Shown: piece by piece, positions 22,765-33,802 of the stretch
How positions within the stretch are numbered: position 1 is the first letter of the stretch
Layout: the number at the start of each line of letters is the position of its first letter
Origin: Labrenzia sp. PHM005
Lineage (GTDB): Bacteria > Pseudomonadota > Alphaproteobacteria > Rhizobiales > Stappiaceae
Assembly (NCBI RefSeq): GCF_006517275.1
Contig: NZ_CP041191.1
Location: forward strand, 2,475,001 to 2,539,000
Reading direction: 5' to 3'
DNA length: 64,000 nt
Translations under genes and position numbers: made by a program
Notes under the pieces: model-generated
Told to the model about the DNA's origin: nothing
The model's database searches: none
The model's input: the letters and a program-made list of their open reading frames with translations, nothing else

Positions 22765-23535
22765 ATGATCGCTCTTCTTGTAGCTCGCGGCTTTCCACGC
22801 TCGGTCCAGCCCAGAGATTTGAGCCTTGACCCATCTGGACGGTTTCAATGGACGTGTTTGCAAGAAGCAGTCAGCGCTGCGAATAAGGATATAACTGCGC
22901 AGATCGCGCTGGGCGTGGGTATTGAGGAGCGGATAGAAGCCAACCATCCGGCGCTAAGAGCGGCGTTTGTTCGGTCTGTCAGAACGCGACAGCGCATAGT
23001 GATCGACAATGTCGCACGGCTCTTCGACAATCATGATTGGGAGAGCGCTTTGGCTTTCCAAACGGCCATGCGGAAATCGGCCATCAGCGTGTATTGCACG
23101 TTGCATACTACATATTTGGAAAGGCTCGACCCAAAAACGCTTCGTGTCCTTATCTTAGATCGTCTGCATCAAAGCAGGGAGCGTCAGGCGGTCAGCGAAT
23201 TTCGAAAGATGCTTCAGAAGCAGCATGCTCGAGCAAAGCCGAAGGCTTCCGCCGAAACTCCGTCAAATTCCGCGAAGAGACTGGCGGCATATGAGGACAC
23301 CTTCTTAAGTATGCAAATTCACAAGATCTGCGATGATTGGATCAAAGAAGACCTTTCACCTCCGTTCACTGTCAGAGCAATTGTGGACGGATTGAATGAA
23401 AAAGGCATTCAGACACAACGCGGCAGACCGTGGACATCGCCCAACTTGAGAAAGTTCTTGCGGACCAAGCGGACGGAAAGCCCTGAAAGCTTTCTATTCG
23501 AATGGATCCAGTTGCCTGATGCGAAGAACGGCTGA
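22765..23535 (+). CDS. Recombinase-like protein (serine-recombinase-type C-terminal motif)
   Basis: A 256-residue basic protein just inside the island. The C-terminal part contains LNEKGIQTQRGRPWTSPNL, the type of sequence found in the Recombinase domain of large serine recombinases (no-stop G-I-x-T-x-R-G-x-x-W). The central part (RQRIVIDNVARLFDNHDW) could match the end of a resolvase catalytic fold. The usual N-terminal catalytic Ser motif (YxRVS) was not seen, so it may be truncated or a non-catalytic accessory protein such as a directionality factor. It converges with the integrase gene: its TGA ends at 23535 and the integrase TAG begins at 23536. The start at 22765 is not supported by a clear ribosome site. 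Confidence 0.5.
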   Translation: MIALLVARGFPRSVQPRDLSLDPSGRFQWTCLQEAVSAANKDITAQIALGVGIEERIEANHPALRAAFVRSVRTRQRIVIDNVARLFDNHDWESALAFQTAMRKSAISVYCTLHTTYLERLDPKTLRVLILDRLHQSRERQAVSEFRKMLQKQHARAKPKASAETPSNSAKRLAAYEDTFLSMQIHKICDDWIKEDLSPPFTVRAIVDGLNEKGIQTQRGRPWTSPNLRKFLRTKRTESPESFLFEWIQLPDAKNG

Positions 23536-24474
23536 CTAAGCGGCCTCCAGATCTGCTTCGAGCTTCGCAAACAGGGCAACATCATCCTCGGCGTTGTCAA
23601 ACAGGTGCCCATAGACATCAAAGGTCATGGTGATTGAGGCATGTCCCAATAGCGTCTGGATTTTCTTGGCGGGCCAGCCTTGTTCGATATAGAGCGAGGC
23701 AGCGGCATGACGCAGTGCGTGGAACGAGAACTTAGGTTTGCCCTCTGCAGTGATAATCCCGGCGTCTTTCAAAAGCGGATAGAGAACCCGGTTTGAGATG
23801 TTTGAAGGGCTTTCCACGTTGCCAATGCCGTTTGGAAAGACAAGATCGAGCTCGCCCGTTGGGCAGTCTGCTTTCCACGCCATCAGCACCTTCTTCACAC
23901 TTGGTGCCATGGGAATGTCACGGCGGCCCGACTTCGACTTAGGCTTGCCGATCTGATTGAAGCGATCAGCGCGTTGACGGACGCGAATGATCGACTTCTG
24001 GAAATCAACATCCTCCCAACGCAGACCGCGCAGCTCCGACATGCGTATGCCCGTGTAGATCGCTGTGGTGATGAGCGGGCGCTGCTTATCGGGAACGGTC
24101 TCGAGCATTGCTTTGATCTCAGCCTTGGTCGGGATGATGCGATCGGGAGCGTTGCGTGATGCCCTGCGCAGCTTGACGGACAGCGCGACGTTGTTGTCGA
24201 TCCACTCCCGATCTAGGGCTTCATTCAGAGCTGAGCGCAAAGAGCGCAGTACCTTGTCGGTCATGGCCCGAGAATTCTTATCCAGCATGTCATCCATGAA
24301 ATCGCGCACCTCTGAGCGGGTGAGACTGCTTAGCTCGCGATCGCCGATTGCTGGCTCGATGTGGTGATCAACATGATTGCGATAGGAGCGCAGGGTTGCC
24401 CGCTCCAGCTCATCGCGCTCACAGCGCTTGATCCAGGCTTTACATGCATCACTGATTGTCTTGTTGTTTGTCAT
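23536..24474 (-). CDS. int: Tyrosine recombinase / island integrase
   Basis: A site-specific integrase of the phage-integrase family, 312 residues. Seen: an N-terminal SAM-like core-binding domain (about 8-95) and a C-terminal catalytic domain. The full catalytic set is present: Arg144 in TGIRMSELRGL, Lys near 179-181 in KPKSKSGRRD, His252 and Arg255 in HALRHAAAS, His278 in LLGHASITMT, and nucleophile Tyr288 in FDVYGH. It lies close to the left copy of the tRNA-Met repeat, so it is the likely enzyme for integration of the 22.6-44.4 kb element. No excisionase was clearly recognised. Looks complete and functional. Confidence 0.95.
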   Translation of the reverse strand: MTNNKTISDACKAWIKRCERDELERATLRSYRNHVDHHIEPAIGDRELSSLTRSEVRDFMDDMLDKNSRAMTDKVLRSLRSALNEALDREWIDNNVALSVKLRRASRNAPDRIIPTKAEIKAMLETVPDKQRPLITTAIYTGIRMSELRGLRWEDVDFQKSIIRVRQRADRFNQIGKPKSKSGRRDIPMAPSVKKVLMAWKADCPTGELDLVFPNGIGNVESPSNISNRVLYPLLKDAGIITAEGKPKFSFHALRHAAASLYIEQGWPAKKIQTLLGHASITMTFDVYGHLFDNAEDDVALFAKLEADLEAA

Positions 24475-25195
24475 TCTACTTGTCCAAGTCTTTGATGAAC
24501 AACAGTCTAGGACGGGCGGAAGACGGTGTCGGGTGTTTTTCCAGTCGGGAAGATGGAAAAGTACCGGCGAATATCAGTGCCGGATGGAAGTCCTAGAAAA
24601 ATCGCGACGATGCTTGGGGGATGCCTCATGGGGTCGGCAGCTCGGCCGTGCCAAACCCCGGACAATTAGGCCAGCGGTGATGGCCGCTTTCGGCCCTTAG
24701 CCGAAATAGGCAGTGTTCTCAATCGATGGCAGTTTTGCTCCCCCAATTCGGTCGTTCGCCGCGATGGAGCCTCTGCCCGAAAGCTGGCATTCATTTGAGA
24801 CGCAACAAATTTCTAGGAGGAGCGGGGAATGGGCTTTTGTTGCGGTCAAAACGAGTTACGGGATTGCGGACGAACAGAACGTTGATTGGAAAAGGTTGAT
24901 TGGCAGCAGATCGGCACCAACCGGTAAAGACTATATTCTAGACAATCCGCAGAACGGTGCGTGCCGGGGATACATGGGGCGAGAGCACGCTGTGTTTGGC
25001 CGCGAAACTAAGAGCTTGCCGTATGAAGGCCGCGAGTGTGTGCCCCTCTGTCAAAGTCCAATCATACACTAATAATCAGAACGGACGACTCAAGTGGGGC
25101 TGATCACGCCGAACCGAATATAGGATTCGTTGTGGCGAGCAAAATTTCATTAAAACGGAATAAGAAAGCCCGCCGGGTAATCGCAACCAAAGCGT
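24475..25195. other. Intergenic with a short dispersed-repeat match
   Basis: No supported gene in about 720 bases. The stretch near 24748-24830 resembles sequence near 14421-14490: both carry CATTCATTTGAG followed by a CGCA-rich block, and both carry a CGGTCGTTCGC block, though in a different order. It may be decayed mobile DNA. Confidence 0.4.
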
Positions 25196-25759
25196 TTAAG
25201 CGGCACCTGCGCGACTCCCCCGAATACGGCTGAGCGATACTGGCGTGATCCCGAGATAGGCTGCAATCTCGATTTGCGTGAGGCGCTGTGCGAGGCCAGG
25301 TGAGTTGTTCAGGAATTTCTCGTATCTCTCCACCGCGCTCAAGCAGAGAAAATCATATTCTCGCTCCTCGTTTCTCAACGCAAGCCGGCGAAACATCTGG
25401 TTCGAAAACCGGAGCATTTCGGGGTCATTCTCCGTAAGCTCCCTAAACTTGAAACTCGGCAGAAATTCAACGGTGACCGGTGTTAGACAGACAGCCGAGA
25501 AGCGCGCTGGCTCGCCAGCCAGGGTGCACGTCATAGAGGCGAAAATCCCACCGGTATCAATAAAAGATTTTGTATAGGTTGCGCCGGCGCTGGTGAGATA
25601 CACCAGCTTGATCAAGCCTTCGGTGAGTTTGTAAATATTCTTATTGAACTCGGCCTGTCGGATTATGTAGTCGCCGGTCTGAAAACTTCTTGTTTCAATA
25701 GAACTTTCAATTGAGCTTATGTCCACACCTGCAGATGACAGAGTTTGCTGAAAGCTCAT
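25196..25759 (-). CDS. Crp/Fnr-family transcription regulator
   Basis: A 187-residue DNA-binding regulator. Seen: a cyclic-nucleotide-binding-like beta barrel (about 25-115, FQTGDYIIRQAEFNKNIYKL, GGIFAS) and a C-terminal winged helix-turn-helix (about 155-185, LTQIEIAAYLGITPVSLSRI). There is no N-terminal cysteine cluster of the Fnr type, so an iron-sulfur sensor is unlikely, and the typical Crp cAMP-contact motif is not obvious. The SRIRG end is short, so the recognition domain is compact. AGGATAAG precedes the ATG. It is divergent from the molybdenum hydroxylase genes and is their likely regulator; a binding site would be in the 25760-25990 gap. Confidence 0.85.
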   Translation of the reverse strand: MSFQQTLSSAGVDISSIESSIETRSFQTGDYIIRQAEFNKNIYKLTEGLIKLVYLTSAGATYTKSFIDTGGIFASMTCTLAGEPARFSAVCLTPVTVEFLPSFKFRELTENDPEMLRFSNQMFRRLALRNEEREYDFLCLSAVERYEKFLNNSPGLAQRLTQIEIAAYLGITPVSLSRIRGSRAGAA

Positions 25760-25990
25760 TCGTTCTTATCCTATGATAATTTGTTTGGCGCCTGACCGTG
25801 TTAGACCCGTTTTACTTAAGTAGGCGAAGTCAATTTTCCAACTGGCCGGACAGAATCCCGTATTTTGATACGGAGCGCAAGTTCGCCTGCAGTTGCGCAT
25901 GCTCGGCATATTTTCGGGCATTCGCGGTGATTGGGATTGAACGGGAAACCGCAGACTTCCCTGCCGTTTTTAATGGAGGTGGTAATTCAT

Positions 25991-26461
25991 ATGCAGCTCA
26001 GAGTGAACGGATCCCTGCGCGACGTTCCGGACAACTGGCAGAAGGAGACTCTTCTTACAGTGTTACGGGAACATCTGGGTCTTGTTGGTACCAAGTTCGG
26101 TTGCGGCGACGGTGGTTGTGGAGCCTGCACGGTCCACGTCGACGGGATTGTCGCCCGAAGCTGCCAAATGCGTGCGTCAGATGCCGAAACCCTCGACATA
26201 CTGACCATCGAAGGTCTGACCGGAGCCAGCGTCGATTTGCATCCGGTACAACAGGCATGGCTCGATGAGCGTGTCGCCCAATGTGGTTACTGCCAGGCCG
26301 GGCAGATCATGCAGGCTGTGGCGCTGCTGAAGGAAAATCCGGCGCCGGACGAACAGGCGATTGTCGATCACATGAACAGGAATCTGTGCCGTTGCGGTAC
26401 GCAGTCCCGAGTTCAAAAGGCAATTCTACGTGCTGCCCGTGAACTGCGGGGGCAATCATGA
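25991..26461 (+). CDS. Molybdenum hydroxylase small [2Fe-2S] subunit (IorA-type)
   Basis: A 156-residue electron-transfer subunit of the xanthine dehydrogenase/isoquinoline 1-oxidoreductase type. Seen: an N-terminal plant-ferredoxin-like cluster with Cys38, Cys43, Cys46 and Cys58 (FGCGDGGCGACTV), then a C-terminal helical cluster with Cys98, Cys101, Cys133 and Cys135 (QCGYCQ, NLCRCG). All eight ligands of the two [2Fe-2S] centres are present. Start: ATG 25991 has GGAGGTGG nine bases upstream; the frame is open to 25931 but that stretch lacks such a site. Its TGA overlaps the ATG of the next gene (ATGA), so both subunits are made together. No substrate can be assigned. Confidence 0.92.
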   Translation: MQLRVNGSLRDVPDNWQKETLLTVLREHLGLVGTKFGCGDGGCGACTVHVDGIVARSCQMRASDAETLDILTIEGLTGASVDLHPVQQAWLDERVAQCGYCQAGQIMQAVALLKENPAPDEQAIVDHMNRNLCRCGTQSRVQKAILRAARELRGQS

Positions 26462-28674
26462 AAGCCGTCAAAGCGAAACGCCGTTTCACGCGCCGGAGCT
26501 TGCTGAAAGGGGCTGGGTTTGCGGCAGCAGGCCTGACAGTCACCTATTTGGTCGGTCGTCGGCTCGTTCCGATCCTGCCTTCACTCGCCACTCCAGACAT
26601 CGGCGGCGTTGCCTGGATATCAGTCGGTCGGGATGGTCAGATTTCGATGCTGAGTCCGGTCCATGAAATGGGGCAAGGGTCTTCACTGGGGCTTGCCCAG
26701 ATTGTGGCGGAAGAGCTCAATGTCAAAAGCTCAGACATAAAGGTAAGCTTCCCCTCCACACAGGATGTGCCCCATATGCGCTTTACAACAGGCAGTCAGG
26801 CGATCACCTTGCATGCGCGGCCCATTGCAGACGCGGCGGCGCGACTGCGTGAAGAACTCAGACGGAGAGCAGCAGCAATCGCCGGTGTGAAACCGACAGC
26901 ACTTGTGGACGCCGACGGTGGGTTTTACGGGCCTAACAAGCGTTTCGTGTCCTATTCGAATGCGGTTGCCGGTAATGAGCTGACGCTTGCCTCAGATAAT
27001 TTGCCTGAGGGCACCAGTTACACATTTGACGCAAAGCGCGAAAAACGGCAGATCGGTCATGAAGCACTTCAAATTCAGGCCCGCGAAATCGTGACAGGTG
27101 CTCCTGCTTTTGCTGCCGACATTATTCGACCGCATATGGCTTTCGGGAGAGTGTTTCAGGCACCCGCACCAGATGCGAAGATCATAGACGTTTCCGACAG
27201 AGGTGCCGGGAAAGTGCCAGGAGTGATCAAGGTGGTCATCGACAAGCCACGGCGGCTCGTTGGTGTGGTCGCCGAAACGCCCCGCAGCCTCGAAGAAGCT
27301 CTGAAACGCCTGAACGTAAAATGGGACCGGCCGGACCGGTTTACGGCTGAGGAAGTCGCAGCGCGGGTTGATGTCGACAGGGCGCTTGCAAAGGGTGATC
27401 TTGAACATTCCATCGTGGACGAGGATGTTGATTTGTCGACTGACTGGACAGTTGACATGCGCTTTGACCAACCAATCCTGCATCACGCAGCGCAAGAACC
27501 AAGAACGGCTGTCGCGGAATTCAGCCAGCGTGACGGACAAGAGGTTGTCGACATCTGGACTGGCACCCAGGATATTTTCGTCAACCAGAAGAAGGCCGCA
27601 GCCGATCTTGACTGGTCAACCGATCGAGTAACTGTTCATGCAATGCGTGTCGGTGGCGGGTTCGGTGGGCGTGTCCTTTATGATGTTGTGCGCGAGGCAG
27701 TGTTTCTTGCACAAGAGGTCAAACGGCCGGTCAAGGTGACTTGGTCTCGGCGGGACGAGTTTCTCGCCGATCGGACACGTCCCCCCTCTACTCACCGCGT
27801 CCAAATCAGGGTGGACGCTCAGGGTCAGATTTCGGATTGGCGACACGCGTGTGTCAGCGGCTATGTTTTGTTGACAGAGCTCATGGCCCCGCAGCCGCTT
27901 TTGTCCGGTATGCGCTTGGTGATGCATGACTTCGGGGCTGCACGCGAACTCAAGGCCCCCTATTCAGCTAAGGCTCGGCGGATCGAAATGAGCGATGTGG
28001 AACTCCCCTTTCATGTGGGCGAATGGCGTTCGCTTGGTGCAGCACCAAACAATTTTGCAATTGAAAGTGCGATGGACGAGCTTGCGCGGATTCTGAAGCG
28101 GGATCCGCTGGAGTTTCGCATGCAAAACCTGGGTAAAGAGAGGGCAAAATTAAAAAACTGCCTGACCCGCCTCAAGGAGATCTGTGATGGGCACCCGAGG
28201 TCGTTAGAGAAAGGAAAAGGGCGGGGATATGCTTGCGGCATTTATCAGGAACATAGCTATGTGGCGGCAGCCTTTGATGTTGCAGTGGACCATGAACGAA
28301 GAAGCATTCGCGCGGAGCGCTGCACGTTCGTAATGGATGTTGGTCTTGCCATCAGTCCAGATCAGATCAAGGCGCAGATTGAGGGATGTGCAATGATGGC
28401 CATTGGCCAGCTTTTGATGGAGGAGGCGCCGATCTCTGATGGTGGGTTGTCAGCTCAAAGTTTTGATGACTACCCCACACCAACCATGGTGAATGTTCCG
28501 CAATTTGAAATCGACATCGTAGAACAAGGCTCGAGCCCGCCAGCGGGTGTTGGACAGGCCCCGATCATCGCCTTGGTGCCGGCTCTTGCCAATGCCCTGC
28601 GGGACGCCACAGGGTATCGAGCGCTGAAATTGCCGGTCAACTTCGACGACATTTCGCCTGTCTTGGACAGTTGA
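26458..28674 (+). CDS. Molybdenum hydroxylase large subunit (IorB-type, Tat-exported)
   Basis: A 738-residue molybdopterin-binding subunit of the aldehyde/isoquinoline oxidoreductase group. Seen: a twin-arginine signal (FTRRSLLKGAGFAAAG, residues 10-25), so the enzyme is probably folded in the cytoplasm and exported. Aldehyde-oxidase-type repeats follow, with cofactor motifs MGQGSSLGLAQIV, VGGGFGGRV and EWRSLGAAPNNF. One oddity: in the C-terminal motif the residue usually occupied by the catalytic Glu (GVGE) is Gln700 (GVGQAP, codon CAG 28555-28557). This may alter or abolish hydroxylation. No cytochrome c partner and no XdhC-like maturation gene lie next to it. The substrate is unknown. Confidence 0.9.
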   Translation: MKAVKAKRRFTRRSLLKGAGFAAAGLTVTYLVGRRLVPILPSLATPDIGGVAWISVGRDGQISMLSPVHEMGQGSSLGLAQIVAEELNVKSSDIKVSFPSTQDVPHMRFTTGSQAITLHARPIADAAARLREELRRRAAAIAGVKPTALVDADGGFYGPNKRFVSYSNAVAGNELTLASDNLPEGTSYTFDAKREKRQIGHEALQIQAREIVTGAPAFAADIIRPHMAFGRVFQAPAPDAKIIDVSDRGAGKVPGVIKVVIDKPRRLVGVVAETPRSLEEALKRLNVKWDRPDRFTAEEVAARVDVDRALAKGDLEHSIVDEDVDLSTDWTVDMRFDQPILHHAAQEPRTAVAEFSQRDGQEVVDIWTGTQDIFVNQKKAAADLDWSTDRVTVHAMRVGGGFGGRVLYDVVREAVFLAQEVKRPVKVTWSRRDEFLADRTRPPSTHRVQIRVDAQGQISDWRHACVSGYVLLTELMAPQPLLSGMRLVMHDFGAARELKAPYSAKARRIEMSDVELPFHVGEWRSLGAAPNNFAIESAMDELARILKRDPLEFRMQNLGKERAKLKNCLTRLKEICDGHPRSLEKGKGRGYACGIYQEHSYVAAAFDVAVDHERRSIRAERCTFVMDVGLAISPDQIKAQIEGCAMMAIGQLLMEEAPISDGGLSAQSFDDYPTPTMVNVPQFEIDIVEQGSSPPAGVGQAPIIALVPALANALRDATGYRALKLPVNFDDISPVLDS

Positions 28675-28919
28675 CGCGGTACGCCGGCCCTCAATTGAAG
28701 GACAGGGTAGTGGACCTTGGAGCTGTCACCCAATTGAAGCTAGAGCCGGGCTGGACGCTCCGGTCAAAAGTCGCTCACAAGGTCTCCTGGCATGTTCTGG
28801 TAACTTACCGGGCGCAGGAACCTGCGGGTCGAGAGCGTCCCCACAAAGGTCGCCCCGAAATTGGTCGACGCCGGGTATGGCCCTGACCTGCCTCCAATAG
28901 TTCGGACCGTTTTGAGTTG
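28675..28919. other. Intergenic between hydroxylase and IS3 remnant
   Basis: About 245 bases with no supported gene. The stretch appears to be the joint between the hydroxylase operon and decayed insertion-sequence DNA. Confidence 0.4.
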
Positions 28920-29155
28920 GAATGTCCATTATCAGGTCAGAAACGGCTTTGCGTAAACGGCGGAATGTTTGTTCGATGATGTGAACCTGACGAATGGCGT
29001 CAGTCTTCTCCATGCCCTGGCCAACAAGGACTTCAACCCGCTGAACCTTCGAGACAGTTTTTTCTGGCTTGTGACGTTTCACGGATACCCTAGATCTACC
29101 GTTTTTTAAGTACGGCGATAGACCACTTAAAAGAGGGAGGATCATTTCATACATG
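28920..29155 (-). pseudogene. IS3-family OrfA remnant with internal deletion
   Basis: On the - strand a GTG at 29082 opens KRHKPEKTVSKVQRVEVLVG and continues IRQVHIIEQTF, the start and helix-turn-helix of an IS3-family OrfA. It then jumps directly to RLRKAVSDLIMDI, which belongs to the end of OrfA, so the middle leucine-zipper part is deleted. The IS end lies near 29115-29150 (GATCCTCCCTCTTTTAAGTG on the - strand). No OrfB follows. Not functional. Confidence 0.75.
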
Positions 29156-29202
29156 ACATTCCAGCCTACGGCGGGGATGCCGCAGACTGGAATAGGCAAG
29201 TA

Positions 29203-31374
<2,172 letters not shown>

Positions 31375-32009
31375 ATTGTTTCTCCCCATAGTTTTATCGA
31401 TTTACGCAAGTGAAACTTGTTGTTTTTTGCGACCGACCACGTGAAAAAGAGTGAGTTCCACTCGCAAAAATTGCTAAGCTGGCCACGGTTATGAACAACG
31501 CTTTACTGCAGTAACCGAGTGTTATGTTTTCGTGAGCCTAACCATCACGTGAATGCCTGGGCTGTCATGCCCGAAGTAAATCGATGTAAATTTGGAAATG
31601 AACTAACGACACTTCATTTGAATTGCACTGCATGAGACATCCACTTTCTCCTCAACTTGAATGACGGCTGTGTTGCCGCAACAGAGCAGTCGGTGAGCCG
31701 ATCTTCCAATGCGCATTGCCGCTCAAAATCGGCATGCCAAAAATACCAGCAACCGCAAAGCTGGTGTCGTTATAAAAATGTGAAAAATGCGTCACAGGCG
31801 AGAGATAGCTTCTTTAGCATTGAAGGCTTTGGAAAACTAACCATGTGCCCTAAATCTGACTAAGATTGTCTTCAGAGACTGTGACCTGCGACAATGAGCG
31901 GCAATATAAAGTTTTAAACCGATCGGCCCTGGGGAAACTCGGGTCGGAAGACTGCTATGATCGTTGTTAAAACCATTTTGGAAGTCTCAATTTAGCAGCA
32001 TGTCTATTA
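31375..32009. other. Intergenic holding one arm of an inverted repeat
   Basis: No complete gene. It contains the degenerate inverted copy of the leader of gene 39021 (31607-31829). The rest, 31375-31600 and 31830-32009, shows nothing recognisable beyond likely promoter sequence for the RTX gene. Confidence 0.5.
31607..31829 (-). repeat. Inverted repeat, left arm (duplicate 5' leader with aborted start)
   Basis: Read on the - strand this is about 90% like 38832-39053 on the + strand, so the two are in opposite orientation. It holds the same ribosome site and first codons as gene 39021: the frame reads MSHAVQFK and then TGA, so the coding part is aborted. It also carries the same TGTTGC-G-GCAACA palindrome. 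Confidence 0.85.
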
Positions 32010-33629
32010 TTATAGATGTGCAAGTGCTGTTTTTTGCATTTGAGGCGAATTCTTATAATAGGATCGGATTTTCTTAAGGCTATACTCCGGATCAGTTTCT
32101 TGAAGCGTTTTCTCAATTTGAGTGGCGCGATCGAAACGTCCGAGCTCCGAATAAAGCATACCCATCATCCGCATGGGCGATCGGAAACCGGGCATCGTTC
32201 GCGTTAAATCCTCACCGATCCGCAAAGCTTCCGAAAAATGCCCTGCACAGGCGGCTGTGCGCATAGCCACATAACCAATCGAACAACGTGTCATGCCATT
32301 TGTTGTCAGCGCATAAGCCCGCTTGCCGAGCCGGTATCCTTTCTCGAGATTGCCAATGTGGCTGTTGACCATTCCAAGATAGGAAATTCCGAGCGGATTG
32401 GATGGGTTCAGTCGATTGCTGCGCTCCGCCAATTCGAGTGCTTCGCCGATTGAAACAGACCAAATCGATCGCATGAAAGCCCCCACAGATAGAATGAGCG
32501 AATTTGTTTTGTCCATCTCCATCGCCTTGGTGATAAAGTTTTCCATTTCTTCAGCAGTAGAAATTGCACAGCAATCATGTTTCTCGCCGAGGAGAAATGT
32601 CCGGAGGTAACCTCGCCACGAGAGGTAGGCTCCCCGGGGGTTGATCTCGTAAGCGCGTGCAATCAGCTGGTCAGCTTCGGAAATTGATTCAGCAGAATAA
32701 TCAGTCAGTGATTTCAGTGCATTGAGACACATAGCCGACGAGATTTCGGTATTAGGAAGACGAGTTTGCAACTTAGCGATTTCGTCAAAAGCCCGGTGCA
32801 CGGCTTCATTCACGAGATCGATAACATCAAAACTCTGTAAAATGGCATTTTCATCCTGGCTCAGACAACGAAATGCGTCCGAGAAAATTGTGCCATCTGC
32901 TTCGCGGATCAAGCTTGCTCCTATACCAATATCGCTGCCATAGGTTTTAAGGCGGAAAGCTGCTTTCTTTTCCAAGCTTTGCAGCTGGTTCATAACGTCC
33001 GCATCAATAATTTTGACAGCGCCGCTTTCATCAACGCTTTTGCAAATCAAGGTTTGAAGGACTGAATTGAAGATCTTCGACTTTGCCCCGTCCGCAAGGA
33101 TACTACCGCGAATCAAGTAAGGTTGAAGCGTTTTGGCACCGGCTGGACGATGCCGAGTTGGTTTGGCGGAGCTCAAATCTAGAAGCTTCACTTCCAACCA
33201 TTTACGTCGATCCTGCACCCATCGTTCAAATCTGGGATCAGGAAAATTCAAATCAGCCAGAAATGTTGGCATTTCGTCATTCCGAGAGACGATTTCTGCA
33301 AGATACCCTTCATCCTCCACATCCACCCAAATGCGGTCCGGAGCAAGGCGCAGCCTGCGGTCTGAGGCCATCAGCAAATCTCGGTCGTGCCCCAGAATCT
33401 TGCGAATACCGTAGAGGCATTGACGCAGGCTCACATCCGCCTGTTCTGGGGCACGAGTGCTCCATAAATGGTCTTTGATCCAGGCCCTGGCGCGAACGTT
33501 CCCATGCGTTACAGCCAGAAAAGCCAATAAAGCCTGGGCTTTGCGGTTCTTCAGAGCGATAGGCGCTCCCGAGGGACGTTCAATTCTGAAAGAGCCAGCC
33601 AAGAATAGCCGAAAGCACATATTTGTCAT
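32010..33629 (-). CDS. SARP-like transcription regulator with TPR-type repeats
   Basis: A 539-residue regulator. Seen: an N-terminal winged helix (about 8-105; FRLFLAGSFRIE, KAQALLAFLAV, WIKDHLWST, LRQCLYGIRKILG) like the OmpR/SARP-type domain used by SARP/LAL-like activators. The central part is of unclear fold, and a helical C-terminal half (about 330-520) has TPR-like pairs (LGISYLGMVNSHIGNLEKG, RLGKRAYALTTNGM). No receiver, ATPase or kinase domain is present, so control is probably through protein or ligand contacts on the repeat part. It is divergent from the PAP2-like and protease genes, 173 bases apart, and is their probable controller. The ribosome site before ATG 33629 is weak; the next Met is at residue 4. 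Confidence 0.75.
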   Translation of the reverse strand: MTNMCFRLFLAGSFRIERPSGAPIALKNRKAQALLAFLAVTHGNVRARAWIKDHLWSTRAPEQADVSLRQCLYGIRKILGHDRDLLMASDRRLRLAPDRIWVDVEDEGYLAEIVSRNDEMPTFLADLNFPDPRFERWVQDRRKWLEVKLLDLSSAKPTRHRPAGAKTLQPYLIRGSILADGAKSKIFNSVLQTLICKSVDESGAVKIIDADVMNQLQSLEKKAAFRLKTYGSDIGIGASLIREADGTIFSDAFRCLSQDENAILQSFDVIDLVNEAVHRAFDEIAKLQTRLPNTEISSAMCLNALKSLTDYSAESISEADQLIARAYEINPRGAYLSWRGYLRTFLLGEKHDCCAISTAEEMENFITKAMEMDKTNSLILSVGAFMRSIWSVSIGEALELAERSNRLNPSNPLGISYLGMVNSHIGNLEKGYRLGKRAYALTTNGMTRCSIGYVAMRTAACAGHFSEALRIGEDLTRTMPGFRSPMRMMGMLYSELGRFDRATQIEKTLQETDPEYSLKKIRSYYKNSPQMQKTALAHL

Positions 33630-33802
33630 TATGAAGATGCCACCCTAGGTACGCTCATCACACTACAATTTAAAATCGCAGTATTTCAATCGTCTATTTT
33701 CGTTGCAATTCCACAAAACTCATCATCAAAATTTGAGTAGAGTTGACAAACAAAGATCGTTGAAGCGTTATTTTGTTATTATTTACATACGGAGTTTCGC
33801 AA

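Noticed and set aside
22433..22834. ORF on the - strand across the left attachment repeat
   Set aside because: It runs through the partial tRNA copy and non-coding sequence; nothing supports a protein.
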